DNA from: Cryptomeria japonica
Taxonomy: Eukaryota; Streptophyta; Pinopsida; Cupressales; Cupressaceae
Direction: 5' to 3'
NCBI RefSeq assembly: GCF_030272615.1
Contig: NC_081409.1
Coordinates: forward strand, 651,838,468-651,902,467
Length of the DNA: 64,000 nt
The notes beneath the pieces were generated by a model, which saw only the letters and a program-made list of their open reading frames with translations, searched no databases and was not told where the DNA came from. Shown in pieces: positions 47,041-60,689 of this stretch; within the stretch, counting starts at the first letter, position 1; each line of letters opens with the position of its first letter. The position numbers were made by a program, and so were the translations under genes.

Positions 47041-49976
47041 CAACTACAAGGATTATAGTTTTTAAAGGTTGGTAGGTTAGAAAGTTAGCCAAGTTAGCAT
47101 TTGTGGAGGTTTGAAGCAATTATGCATCAGAGAGTTTCGAATGACAAAAACTATTCAATGTTGATGAAGAATAAAAATTAATTTATATAATTGATTCAAA
47201 TGGATTTTTTTTATTCTACTTTTATTTATTTTTTCCCATAGAAATATTTTTACCACTACGCCAAAGTGCAAGTCAAGAGTCTAAATATTCTACTCAAATA
47301 CTTTTTATTCAACTACTAACATATGTTGAAAAGATTAAATATTAGACAAAGGTTAAGGAAGAATAAACATTTTTTATTTAGGGCTTTCTTTTGATGTTCT
47401 AAATTGCATTCAAAAATTCCTTTTGGAAATTTAGGAGTGTTTTCATTAAGTTTTGAAGCCTTGTTGAGTAATTGTCATATACATTTATTTATAATGAGTC
47501 TTCTAATAGAATACAATGAGATTTGTTGATTATAACTATAGACATCAAAAAGTTGCACAACAAATTAAGTGAATTTTATTCATTTAATTATCCCTATTTC
47601 TTCCAATTCATTAATTAAGATTTAATTAATATCTCTATTTATCTACATTATCCTATTAATCAAATTAAAAATTTGATTAATATTTCGCTTCTTCTATCAT
47701 GGCCATTTAATTAAATTTACATTTAATTAAAATAATCTTCCCATTTAATTAAATTTACATTTAATCAAAATCTCCATTTATCCCCCTTCCCCTTTTAATT
47801 AAATCCACATTCAATTAAAACCCCTTTTACATTTAAATAGATCTAAATTTATTTAAAAATACCCCCACTTGCAAAATCCTACAAATGTAAGTTGCAACCA
47901 AAAATTGAATTAAATTAATTTTATTTTAATTAAATTCTTTTTTCTTCACCCACTTGAAAAATCCTACATCTCCCACTTGCCTCCTAAACGTCTTCTAGAG
48001 CCTTCTAGATTCTTCTAAACCCTTTTAATTAATCTAATCAACTCCTAATCACGTCCGTTCCCTAAATTTGAGGAGGTCACTTCTCAAATTTTGAAGAAAG
48101 TCTTCTAAATGCATTGAAGATTTTATTTCCTTCAACAAGCTAACTTGTTTAGTTCCCCAAATTTGGAAGGACTCTTACAAATTTGTCCCCAAAGTCTTCT
48201 TAACCATTAATGGTTAAACCAACCTTCCCACGTGGTTAGAGACCTTCTCTCTAACTTAACCCTCAACTAACCCAAGGGTCTCATCATGTACTCATGGCTT
48301 TGACCCTAGTTATCTTATTAACCCTTGCACAAGAGTTTACCCCTTGGGTAAAGGCTTTATCCATTGGTTATCCACTAACCTAACCATAACCTTACCTCCT
48401 AAGGTAACCTCCATGTCTCCTCAAGCATTTAATGCCTCTTACCTCTCCTCTCAAGCCACCTCTTGTTGACAATTGTCACCATTTCATTGGTGATAATTGT
48501 AAACATGGATTGAGTAACTTTCAATCCTAGCCCTTGTTGAGATTATTCAATCTCAACCCTATATTGCCCTATTTTCCCTATAAATAGAGCCCAATCATTC
48601 TTCACAATAATCAAGTCTTTTGTGCATCAAACTTATAGTTATTTTTCAAGTTAAGGAGCTCTCTTTGTTATCTTCGCATCAATAATTCATCTCATAGTAT
48701 TTTAGTTTAATTAAGCTTAAATGCATATCCTTTTCTAACTTAATTAACTCATCTAGTAGCATTTAATCTTCAATTTGGAATTAACCTAGTTTCATATCTT
48801 CATCATCTTGAGCATTTAGTCTTGCATCTTACATTTCATCTTAATCCACCATCTTATCTTTCACTAGGATCTTAGTTGCATCCATTTTGATCCTAGAATC
48901 ACTTAAATCTCGTTCTCTAGGTTGTCATCCAAGAGATCAAGTGCTCTTCCAAGTGAGGGACACCTTGAATCTTGAGGATCTTTAGAGATAGAGGAACACA
49001 AAATGTACTTAGATTTTGGTTTTTCAAAGTTAGCTTCTTGGTTTTGGATTTTTATTTCTAACCTCTTACATAATGTTTCATGTGTATGTTCGAAGTGTTC
49101 TTCTCTATTGCAAGTTGATCCCATATTTCCAGCATACAATAACTATTCTATCCTAATTCTTTATGTATTCATATTTATGTAAGCTACTTCATTTGACCCA
49201 TGGACACACACCTACATAAAATTTATCTCTGCACAACCCAAAGGACTAACTCTAATTCACCATTTTATTCATTTATCATCCAAAAATGTTATATAATCTT
49301 TTCAATTAAATTTTTAAAAATATTTCTATTTTATCCCACTCTAAAAATATTTTAATAACTTAAGTTTGAAATTTCTCAAATTTTATGCTAAGGTGATGTA
49401 TAATGAAATAAAGTTTGTTTTATTAATATCAAGAAAATGGATCATTGAGCATATGGAATGTAACATCAAATTTAGCTTAGTTTAAAATTATAACAAAGGT
49501 TTAATGTTATGCACATGTATAATATGTGGGCATTATTATAAGTGAACTAGAATGAAACAAAATTTTTTTTTAGCTTTGTGGCAATATTTTGATAGATTTC
49601 AATTTCATAATGCATTAACAAATCATTTAGTAACACCTATTATAATCAAAATCTTAATTAAAATTAAATATAAGTTTAAGTATTTGTCTATTTAAGAACA
49701 ACCATTTGTTTCAATAACATTATACTTCTCAACTTTGATCTTATATTAGATTATTAATTAATCTTTTGATACTTTATAATATTAGTAAAAATAATTTTTT
49801 CCACAAAATCTTAAAAATTGAATGTCATTTATTATACATCAAACTTAAAAAATGATATAATTTCTACACATTATATCTTTAAATAAATTATAATATATAT
49901 ATTTATTATACATTTCAATAATTTAATTTCATACTTTTAAAAAATATTTTAGAAAATGCTAAATTATTTATTTAAT
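47041..49976. other. AT-rich region with possible solo LTR
   Basis: No coding region. 47690-47830 contains repeated ATTTAATTAAAT/TACATTTAATTAAA words. 48380-48640 is less AT-rich and has TATAAATA (48579-48586) followed by GAGCCCAATCATTCTTCACA, a layout like the U3/R part of an LTR. Ends, target duplication and partner LTR were not found. Confidence 0.35.
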
Positions 49977-49994
49977 AATAATATGCTATTTATT
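49977..49994. repeat. 18-bp target-site duplication, left
   Basis: AATAATATGCTATTTATT, identical to 59852-59869. It fixes the left end of the 9.86 kb LINE at 49995. Confidence 0.85.
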
Positions 49995-50170
49995 ATAAAA
50001 ATTATTGTAAAATATAAGTAATGCGAAGTAAAGATGGCTTTGTGATTTTCGCTGTGAAAACTCCTAGACCTTGAATGACATAAATGATTTTTGAGCGAAC
50101 TAACTATGCGGTCTTGGCCTGCAACCCGGGGAACTAGGCTCCCCCACCTCAGGCTAAGTCTGAATGGTAG

Positions 50171-51927
50171 TTGGTGAAACCTAGGAGGTATCGGAGGGTA
50201 GTAGTGAAAGATATTCCTTTTTATGGAAATGGTGATCAGGGTAAACATAATACCCATCGCCAGGGAGGCTCTTTCAAGTCGTCTATCTCCAACAAGTTCA
50301 TCCATTTGCAGAATCTTGAGGAAGGTTTTATAAAACCAGTTCTCTAGGTCAAGCTAAATACAAATAATGATATACATAAAGGAAACAAGGATAACTGGAG
50401 GTTGGGTGGTATTCATACTAGACCTAGGGTTTCCGTGAAAGAAGGCAAGAAAATTGTGCCTCCTCCCAAACCCTTGGCGGTTAAGTCAAAGAAGAATATG
50501 AGCCCTAATTCAGAAATGGTGAATGTAATGGAAACCAATGATAGTTTGGTTGAAAGGATTCAACAATCTTGCAAAACATTTGGGGTTTTTTCTAGATGGT
50601 GTGGACTTGGAGTCATGACAGAAGCAATTGCAGATTGGTTTAAGTCTTCCTTCAATTGGATAGTATGTATATCTATCATGTCTGAGGGTTTTCTTTATAT
50701 TGAATGTGGAAATGAAAGGCATAAGGATGAAATCTCAACAGGTAAATCTCCGATTTTTAAAGGCTTTGATTTTAGATTTTTAGAATGGAAACCTTCTTTC
50801 AATCCAATTAAATAAAAATCTCTCAAAGTAGATAGACCGGTTATGATCCCTAACTTACCAATAGAATTAATGGATATGGAAATTATTAGGAAAATAGGTA
50901 ATCACTTAGGAAAATTTGTAGAGATTAGTGACAAAAATAGAAAGTATTTGAATTGTGTATTGATATTAACATGGATATTAGTGTGAATTCACTCAGCCCC
51001 ATTGAAATTAGAACTAGGGAGTCGTCTTTCTTAATCTACCCTAAATTTTATAAAGGGTCTCTAGATCTAGACTTGGCATCCAAACCAGTCTCAAAATTTC
51101 TTCCTTCTCAATCAAACCATAGAGAAATCCCTAAGCTTGATATTTGTCTCAATTTGGAACAAGGAGGTTTTGTGATCAAGGAGAATACTCTACTGACTAG
51201 GCAATCTGATGGGGTGGAAGAGGGGGAAATTATAGAGGACCAGAGTAGGGATTAGGGGAAGAATCCTTCTCCTTTACTAACCCATGAGGATATGTTGATG
51301 GATAAGCAAGGGATGGTTTTTGACTCGAAGGTAGTTAAAACTCAGGTTAGTAAGGGTGAATCCATTCCTAATACTGATGATCAGGAAGGTGGGGAGAAGG
51401 ATGTATTTACTCTTATCCCTGATCTAAATGCTGGTTTGGATGTCCAGAGAAATTTGGGAGATAATGGCTCCTCCCAACCAATGGATGCCCCCAATAGTTT
51501 GGATAAGGCTGAACAAGAGGAAGATCAGGCTCGCGAAGAGGAAGAGGTAAACTACATTATAAACTATTTATGTGACTCATTCACTGAGGATATTATGGAA
51601 AACCTATTGGATCAAATAGTAGATAAGGATGAGCTTGAACTTTAGAAAAGATTGCTAAGAAAAGGGATTATGAATTTTACTCATTCCCTTGAGGTCTTTG
51701 ATATGGAAGCCCTCATTATAGAATTAGATAACAAAGAAAATGAAGCCTTAGGTATTGAACTATGGGCTAAGGAAAAATCCATTCTGGATTGTGCTAAGCT
51801 CTGCAAATTGAGAGGCAGGAAATCCTTATCGGAGCTGCGAGCCAATGATGGTATAGCAGAAGGTCAGGTTAAACTCATGGAAATGTTTCATGCAAGGAGG
51901 TGGAAGTTCCTTCCCACAGCACCATGA
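50171..51927 (+). pseudogene. LINE ORF1, DUF4283-type nucleic-acid-binding protein
   Basis: ORF1 of plant L1 elements binds the element RNA. Here SRWCGLGVMTEAIADWFKSS and FLYIECGNERHKDEI, IFKGFDFRFLEWKPSFNPIK (50402-50815) make the DUF4283-like fold, followed by PNLPIELMDMEIIRKIGNHL, GKFVEISDKN and, after a shift at about 50945, MCIDINMDISVN, the usual continuation. The rest is an acidic tail (EEGEIIEDQ; QEEDQAREEEEVN) ending at a TGA at 51925-51927. No CCHC zinc knuckle is visible, which is a departure from many plant ORF1 proteins. In-frame stops: TAG at 50348, TAA at 50813, TAG at 51253 and 51643. The true start is unclear because a TAG at 50168 precedes the open part. Confidence 0.75.
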
Positions 51928-54900
51928 AAGTAGTATCATGGAATGTTAGGGGTTTAAATGCCCCTAAAAAACAACAGATAGTCAAATGCTGTCTATCCAT
52001 CTATAGTCCTGATTTAGTTATGTTATAGGAAACCAAATTAGAAAATGTTGACTTAGCCTCCTTTGGTAAATGACTAGGCTCCAGACATATTACAGGGGCT
52101 CTAGCCAATGGAGCCTCTAGAGGTCAGGCCATTATTTGGGATCCACGCAATATTAGATTCTCATTATTAGAGTCTCAAGGCAATTGGATGAGTGATAGGG
52201 TTACTAGCTTGAAAAACAAACTAGATTTTATCATTATTAAATTGTATGGGCCAACTCTCAATGAGGATAAAAAGAGAGTTTGGAAAGAAATTGAGGAATT
52301 CACAAACTCCTTGGATTAGTTTTGCATTTTAGGAGGTGACTTTAATGCAATTATGAACCAACATGAGAAATGAGGAGGCTTAGGTAAAATTTCTAGGGAA
52401 ACTTTAGACTTTGTAGATTGGGTGCATCAATGTGGTCTGATAGAGATTAAAATGGTTAAGGATGCCTATACCTAGAATAATAGAAGGTTAGGTTTTAGTA
52501 ATATAGCTAAAAAACTAGATAGGTTCTTTGTTACGGGTAGTCTAACTAACTTCCCATTTACCTTAGAAGCCTCAATTTTACTTTTCTTAGGATCAAATCA
52601 TTTCCCAATCCAACTGAGCATTATGGGTGACTTAGGACCAAGAAGATACCCTTTTAAATTCGATCATATGTGGCTAAAAGATTATAATATCCTTAAACTC
52701 CTTGAGGATTGGTGGATCGAGGCAGAGGTTTCCAGATCAGGGATCTATAAGGTAGTCAATAAACTTAAGATAATTAAGCAAAAGCTCAACCTCTGGAATA
52801 AGGATCATTTTGGTAATATTTTTGACAAGAAGGCCCAGGAGGAAGCCGAGTTAGTAGAGGTAAATGAAGTAGTGATGAGGCATGGGATGGATGAAGCTTT
52901 GTTTCTAAGAGAAATGAAATTCCTTCTTGAACAAGAAAATATTCTTGCAAAAGAAGAGGTCTTCTGGAAACAAAAATCTAGGGAGATGTGGCTAGATGAG
53001 GGTGATAAGAACACTAAATTATTTGACAATAGTGTGAAACATAGGAGAGTCATCAACCGAATTTCTAAGCTTAAGATGAGTGTCAGCTTTGAGGTGGAGG
53101 ATCCTAAATTCATAGTGAGGGAGGTTGTAGACTTTTTTTCCCTTATTCTCAATTCTGACTGGAGCCCTCTTTGCTTAGACCAAGATGAGTTTATTAAATT
53201 TATTTCAAGATTACTCACTAAGGAGAAAACCTATAATCTGACTGCTAAATTCTCTTTAGAGGAAGTAGAAGTAGGTCTTATGTAGATGAGTCTAGATAAA
53301 TCCTCTGGTCTAGACAACTTTTCGACTAGTTTCTTTCAGAAATGTTGGTCCTTCATAGGAGAGGAGGTGATGGTAGCCCTTTAAGGCATGATAAACTTAG
53401 GTAATATCCTCAAAGAAATTAATAATAATTTTTTGGCCCTCATCCCGGAGAAGGAAAAACCTGATTTCTTTGATGATTTTAGACCCATTACCTTGTGCAA
53501 CACCATCTATAAGATTTTTACTAAAACTTTAGCTAATAGGATTCAAAAACTCCTTCCTCTTTTGGTTAGCGAGCAAAAAATGGGTTTTGCTCCCAGAAGG
53601 TCTATTTATGACAGGGTTATTATAGCTTAGGAGGCCATTCACTCTGTCCAAAAGAATGGAACCCCTAGTATGTTCTTAAAATTAGACATTAGGAAAGCCT
53701 ACGATAAGGTGGATTGGAGATTCTTGTCCAGATGCTTATAAGCCTTTGTATTCCCCTCTTCATGGATTAACTTGATATTCAAATGTATCTCAATGCCTAA
53801 ATTCTCAGTGTTAGTCAATGGAACTCCTAAAGGTTTTTTTAGCTCTTCTAGGGGTCTAAGACAAGGAGATCCCTTATTTGCTTTTCTCTTCATCATTATG
53901 GCAGAATAATTGGGGAGAGCGATCTCTAAAGCAAGGGAAAGCAGTCAAATTTCAGGAATTTGAATTACTAGCAACCTAGACCCTACCATGAATTAGCAAT
54001 TTGTGGATGATACTATGCTATACGGGCTTAGTGATTTAGGAGAAGCGAAGGCTTTTAAGAAGATCCTAGATTCTTACTCTAAGGCTTCTAGACAGGAAAT
54101 CAATCCATCTAAATCTGAAGTCTTCTTTTTTAATACTAAGGTCTGCTTACAAAATGACATCTGTAGAATTTTGAATTTTAATATGGGAAGGCTCCCCTAC
54201 AAGTATCTAGGTCTACCCCTAGATAAGGGTAATGGTTCATCAAATTTGTGGGCTTGAGTGATAGTTAGGATTAGGAGTAAGGTAGCAACTTGGAAAGGCA
54301 AGTGGCTATCCTCTGTAGGAAGAGCCACTATGGTCAAATCGGTTTTGGCTTCAATTCCCATCTATCAGTTATCATGTATCAACCTCCCCCAGTCCAAAAA
54401 GGAAATACTAAATAGGCATCTTAGGTCTTTCTTTTGGTAGGGGGCTAAAGAGAAGAAAAAGATCTCCCTTATGGCTTGGGATAAGATTTGTATGCCAAAG
54501 TTAGTTGGGGGTATTGGGATTAAGAATATTAAGGATTAGAGAGGAGCACTAGGGGCCAAATTAGTCTAGAGAATGTTCAGATCTCGTCACCTCAAGTGTG
54601 CTCAAATATTATGCCACAAATATCTTCGAGGTAGAGACCACACTAGCTTCTTCAAGGACTCTTCTCCCCTGAGAGGCTCACGCATTTGGAACATTATGCT
54701 GGAATGTAGGAAAATTATTTTAGACAAATTATCATGGAATTTAGGCAATGGCAAAAAAGTCCTTTTTTGGACTGTTTCTTGGGTTGGTTTCAAAGCCCTT
54801 CATGAGAGTGCTAATCTAGATTCATCTAGAGTAGTGCTAGAATCCATATGGGGCAGGTATGTTAAGGATTACATATCGCCAATTGATGGGGACCTAGCCA

Positions 54901-56113
54901 GGGCTGGATTTCGAAATCTCTAGATCATGTGGATATCCCAGTAAGGGAGAAACTATTGCTCCAAGACATCCTTAATAAGAGGATGGTGACTTTCAATTTG
55001 GGGTCAAACACTCTGGTCTAGGATGGATCAAAATCAGGAGAATACACCTCAAAAGATGGATATAATCTCCTCCTTAGTCAGCAAGTTTCCACAACCACTC
55101 CTGTCCCCTTAGTTCTGTGTTGGGATAATACATATCTGCCAAAGGTAGGATTGTTTTCATGGTTCTCCCTCCATAACAAAATTCTAACGGTAGACAGATT
55201 TAGAAAAATGCGCTTTGAAGGTCCTAGTAGATGCCCTTTATGTGAAAAGGAAGAAGAAGACAAGGATCATATCCTCCTCAGTTGCAATTATGCCTCGAAT
55301 TGTTAGCTCTGGTTATGTAACAAATTAGGATGGAGCTCATCCTTTCCAAATTTCATTGTTGGAATGTTTCAGGCATGGCCCATTCGATATCAGCACTCCC
55401 TCTTTGGAGGACTTTGGAAACTGACTCCATCTCTAGTTATCTGGGAACTTTGGAAGGAACGTAATAGAAGACTCTTCAAGGATAAAAGATTATATTGGCT
55501 TCAACTTGTGAATAAAATAGAAGCCTCACTTGTAGAAACCCTTAATAGCAGAACTTCTAAATTTTTTAGCAATCTCTCAAAGATGACATTCTGGGATGAG
55601 AAGATGAGAAGCAGATGGTTAGGTTTGAAGATCCCTTCCTTTATAGGAGTTAGAAATTCTAACAAAAAGGAGTTAAGAGAAGCCTATAAATGGTGGTCCC
55701 TAAAAAAGGGTGGGTAAAGCTTAACTTCGATGGAGCTTCTCGGGGGAATCTAGGTCCTGCAGGAATTGGGTGTTGTTTTCATAATGAGGTTGGTAGGGAA
55801 CTGGCTAAGTTAGCCAAACCTATAGGGATCAAATCCAATAATAAAGAAAAGATCTTAGCCTTAGTGGAAGGTCTCCTCTTATGTCAAAAATAGGGGTATC
55901 GACAAGCTCGCCATTGAAGGAGATTCAACTATTATTATCAATGGCCTTAGAAAAGGTTCTCTTCCTAACTGGAAGTTGAATGCTATATTATCAAGAGCTC
56001 TTAGCCTCCTCAAGGAGTTCAAGAAAATGACCATCAATCATATCTATAGAGAAGGTAACTCCAGGGCAGATGAATTAGCTAATGTAGGAGCTAATGGACA
56101 ATTCAAAAGTTAA
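51924..56113 (+). pseudogene. LINE ORF2: endonuclease, RT, zf-RVT, RNase H
   Basis: Starts MKVVSWNVRGLNAP at an ATG overlapping the ORF1 stop (ATGA). Endonuclease blocks: ETKLEN, GGDFNAIMN, and a final G-S-N-H-F-P where S-D-H-x-P is usual. RT: LALIPEKEKPDFFDDFRPIT, GFAPRRSIYDR, LKLDIRKAYDKVDW, GLRQGDPL, and the catalytic FVDD (about 53998-54010), YLGLPL. zf-RVT: SRCPLCEKEEEDKDHILLSC (about 55230-55290). RNase H: NFDGASRGNLGPAGIG, EGDSTIIING, HIYREGNSRADELANVGA, with catalytic residues kept. I place 18 in-frame stops (11 TAG, 4 TGA, 3 TAA) and frameshifts near 54910, 55690 and 55890. Ends with TAA at 56111-56113. Confidence 0.9.
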
Positions 56114-56498
56114 GATAGAGCCCTCCTCCTTAAGTATCAACTGTAAGGTTTGGACTCTTTGACTTCTAGTCTTGATTAGCTTGGCTATGGGTTCTCCTTG
56201 GGGATTTGTCCTTTTTTAAGTTTAAGATGGTTAAGTCTAGATCGTAGGTGGTAGAATGATTTAATCATGCATCTCATAAAGTCTGAATAGTTATGATGGC
56301 TTTTAGAGCTCATTTCTCTTCTTTATTTCTTTGATTATTATTGAAGATCTTTGGGATAAATTCTTAATTCTTATATTCATATATATTCTTATTATAGGAA
56401 GATATATTTATATACTCATATAGTCTTTATATACTTTCTTGGAGCCTTATAAGATTTTATGTCTATAGGTATATATATGTATATATGGATATGGATAT

Positions 56499-56499
<1 letters not shown>

Positions 56500-56585
<86 letters not shown>
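56500..56585. repeat. (CA)n microsatellite, about 43 units
   Basis: Uninterrupted AC/CA dinucleotides within the 3' part of the LINE. Confidence 0.98.
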
Positions 56586-56588
<3 letters not shown>

Positions 56589-56604
56589 GGATGTATATGT
56601 ATTA

Positions 56605-56611
<7 letters not shown>

Positions 56612-56656
<45 letters not shown>
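56612..56656. repeat. (TA)n microsatellite, about 22 units
   Basis: Uninterrupted AT dinucleotides shortly after the CA tract. Confidence 0.95.
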
Positions 56657-56662
<6 letters not shown>

Positions 56663-56989
56663 CCGATAGGCATAAAGGATTATGATGCTTTGAGTCATGC
56701 AAATTTAGTAATTGTTGTATATGTTATTGTATGGATGTATTTGGTAATGATTATGTTTAGATATACTCCATGATTTTAGGGGCAGCCAGATGTCATTTGA
56801 TACATTTATTAGGACATCTTATTGTCAGCAAAATCCCTCGAGTAGTGCCATCTTGGCGGACACTTGGGATTGATGATGTGACCTCCCTTGCCGTCTAAGC
56901 TAGATAATGCCAAGAACTCACTCATCTAGTAGTGGCGGTATTTATTACCTTGATCCTAGAAATTGCTTAAGTTGCATCATGACCCTTCA

Positions 56990-57760
56990 TCCCTACTCCT
57001 CTGAAACTCTTTAGCAATCATATTGGTCCTTCATTGAGAAAGATGAGCTATATTTATTGATGCCTTTTAGTTCTAGATTAGTTTTTGTTTATCAGAGAGT
57101 CTTGAAGCTCCTATGGATACTCTACTAACACTAATAGGGCGCAAGCGACAAATGGCTTTTGTAGGAGAAATTAAGGAGGAAAGATTGAAAGGCATTCTGG
57201 TCTTCCGGAATGCCTTGGTCATCAGGGCAGTCATGAAAATCCTTGGGGAGGAATATATCTTCATTGCAAATTGCACTAGGGCTAATTCAGACATTGCCGC
57301 TATATTCTTGGTGGTGGCTATGCATTATGAGAAGGACATGGATGTGGTAATTAAATTCTGTAAAAAGGTCTTCAAGAAAGAATTCCTGGGAGAAGTTGAG
57401 GGGGTGATTGTCAATATCAATGTGGAGCTAACTGTTCTGAAGCCTCATGATTATGACATTCTCATTCAGATGAACAACCGAGTGCCTAGATTTCCAATCC
57501 TGATAATTGAAGATATTGCCACCTTTGAGGCCTATAATCCGACTAGGCGAAGAAAATTTTTCTTTCTCATGTGGCTTCTGTAGGTTAGGAAAGTAGCTTG
57601 TAAAAGGTGGCTGACCAACTATCTGGAAACTGAAAACATTGAAGTGATCCCGGATGACATGGACATCCCTCCCACCCCCATCTCCAGCCCAGTTAATCCT
57701 CCGGCTAGCTCAGGAGAGAAGATATTAGAGGAGCGGGCAGGGAGATGTCGGGCTAAATAG
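56990..57760 (+). pseudogene. Third ORF of the 9.86 kb LINE, unknown family
   Basis: Lies inside the target-duplicated element, after RNase H. The main open part, 57113-57583, has 156 codons with balanced composition (MDTLLTLIGRKRQMAFVGEI; ALVIRAVMKILGEEYIFIAN; RVPRFPILIIEDIATFEAYN). Reading through the TAG at 57581 gives a basic segment (VRKVACKRWL) and a proline-rich end (PPTPISSPVNPPASSG), stopping at TAG 57758-57760. Upstream, an open stretch in another frame (QSYWSFIEKDELYLLMPF, from about 57012) probably belongs to it, with a shift near 57100. I recognise no family and see no similarity to the MGGD-type ORF3. It may be element-encoded or an older nested insertion. Confidence 0.5.
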
Positions 57761-58083
57761 CTGGATGTCTGTCTCAGATTTAACCTATCACCACCTTTTG
57801 ACTCTTAAGGGTTTATAGTCAAACTTTCATGATACTTTAGACTTATCTTTTAAAGACTTATGGATGTCTAGTTGATATATGCTCTAGCTTTAGTTATGAT
57901 TTTCTCTCTTTAGTTTGTTGGTTCCCCTTTTTTCATTCGACCCAATAAGGTCTTGTCTTTGTATAATTTTATGGATCTTGCTTATGGGTTTAGCTACTTA
58001 TGTTTGTCATCTTAGTTTCCTGAAGTTCTTTTAGTTCTTGGTTATATATGATGAATAACTACTGTCTTCTTCTATAATCTTAA
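57761..58083 (+). other. LINE 3' region, non-coding
   Basis: T-rich sequence following the third ORF, without coding signal, up to the minisatellite block. Confidence 0.5.
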
Positions 58084-58087
58084 TTTT

Positions 58088-59851
<1,764 letters not shown>

Positions 59852-59869
59852 AATAATATGCTATTTATT
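59852..59869. repeat. 18-bp target-site duplication, right
   Basis: AATAATATGCTATTTATT, identical to 49977-49994. Confidence 0.85.
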
Positions 59870-60685
59870 TGAATAAAGTTATTCATCTAATTAAGTGGTC
59901 TTTAGTCTATATATGACATTGAATATAACTGCCACAAAAAACACGATGCACAGACAATTATAAAAAAAATAAAAAATTATTGTCATTGGATTAAATTTAA
60001 GTGCGTTTCGGTTTACATACAGACCATAAAATCTATAAGATCTTCAATGAATCAGAATCTATTAACCTTTACGATTAATACGATTTATGTATTCATCTCC
60101 AATAATAGAAAATATTGAGCTGATAACTACATTAGTCACGGTCGTTAATAAAATGTATTAAAATTTAAGATTTTTGCTCAATAGGGGTGTGAAACAAACA
60201 AACTAAGCATATCATACACGAAAGAAATAGCCAACAATGACTATAGAGAGACTAGCTGTTAAGATGCCTCTTTTCAATATGAATTATTAAAGAATACGGT
60301 CCATTACTTTGGTGTCTGTAGTATTTGTTTCAGCTCTAATTTGTTTATGGTTTTGTGAATTTCTGTGTGCTTTCTAGGTCGTGGGCTTATTGTAAATCCT
60401 TTTGGATTTTCATTTTATATATTTTAATGAGAATGGTTCCTCTTTGGAAATTTTATCTAATTTTTGAGATCGAAAAATTAATACAATAAAAAATTATAAT
60501 ATAAATAGATAAAAATTTTAAATATCATATAAAAAATAAAAAATGTGATTTAATATCTTTTAATTATATAATATTGATAGTCTATGTTCTATTGGTATTG
60601 AGCTGTGATTGTCAAGGATTAAAATTATATCGGACAATTTGAACAAGAGGTTCTCCTTTATGAAAGTGCAAGTGATGAGCCAAGA
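59870..60685. other. AT-rich spacer
   Basis: No gene or clear repeat seen. Confidence 0.5.
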
Positions 60686-60689
60686 CTAG

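Larger units (their letters stand above)
56114..56780 (+). other. LINE spacer between ORF2 and third ORF, with microsatellites
   Basis: Non-coding. It holds the CA and TA repeats listed separately. Open frames here are made of the repeats and are not genes. Confidence 0.6.

Noticed and set aside
51924-56113. TAG read as a sense codon (stop reassignment or programmed readthrough)
   Set aside because: TGA and TAA stops and frameshifts also occur and the intact PR-1 gene uses standard code; methylation-driven decay explains the bias more simply.
56447-56702. Open frames of Thr/His or Val/Cys repeats at the CA tract
   Set aside because: Direct translation of the dinucleotide repeat in several frames on both strands.
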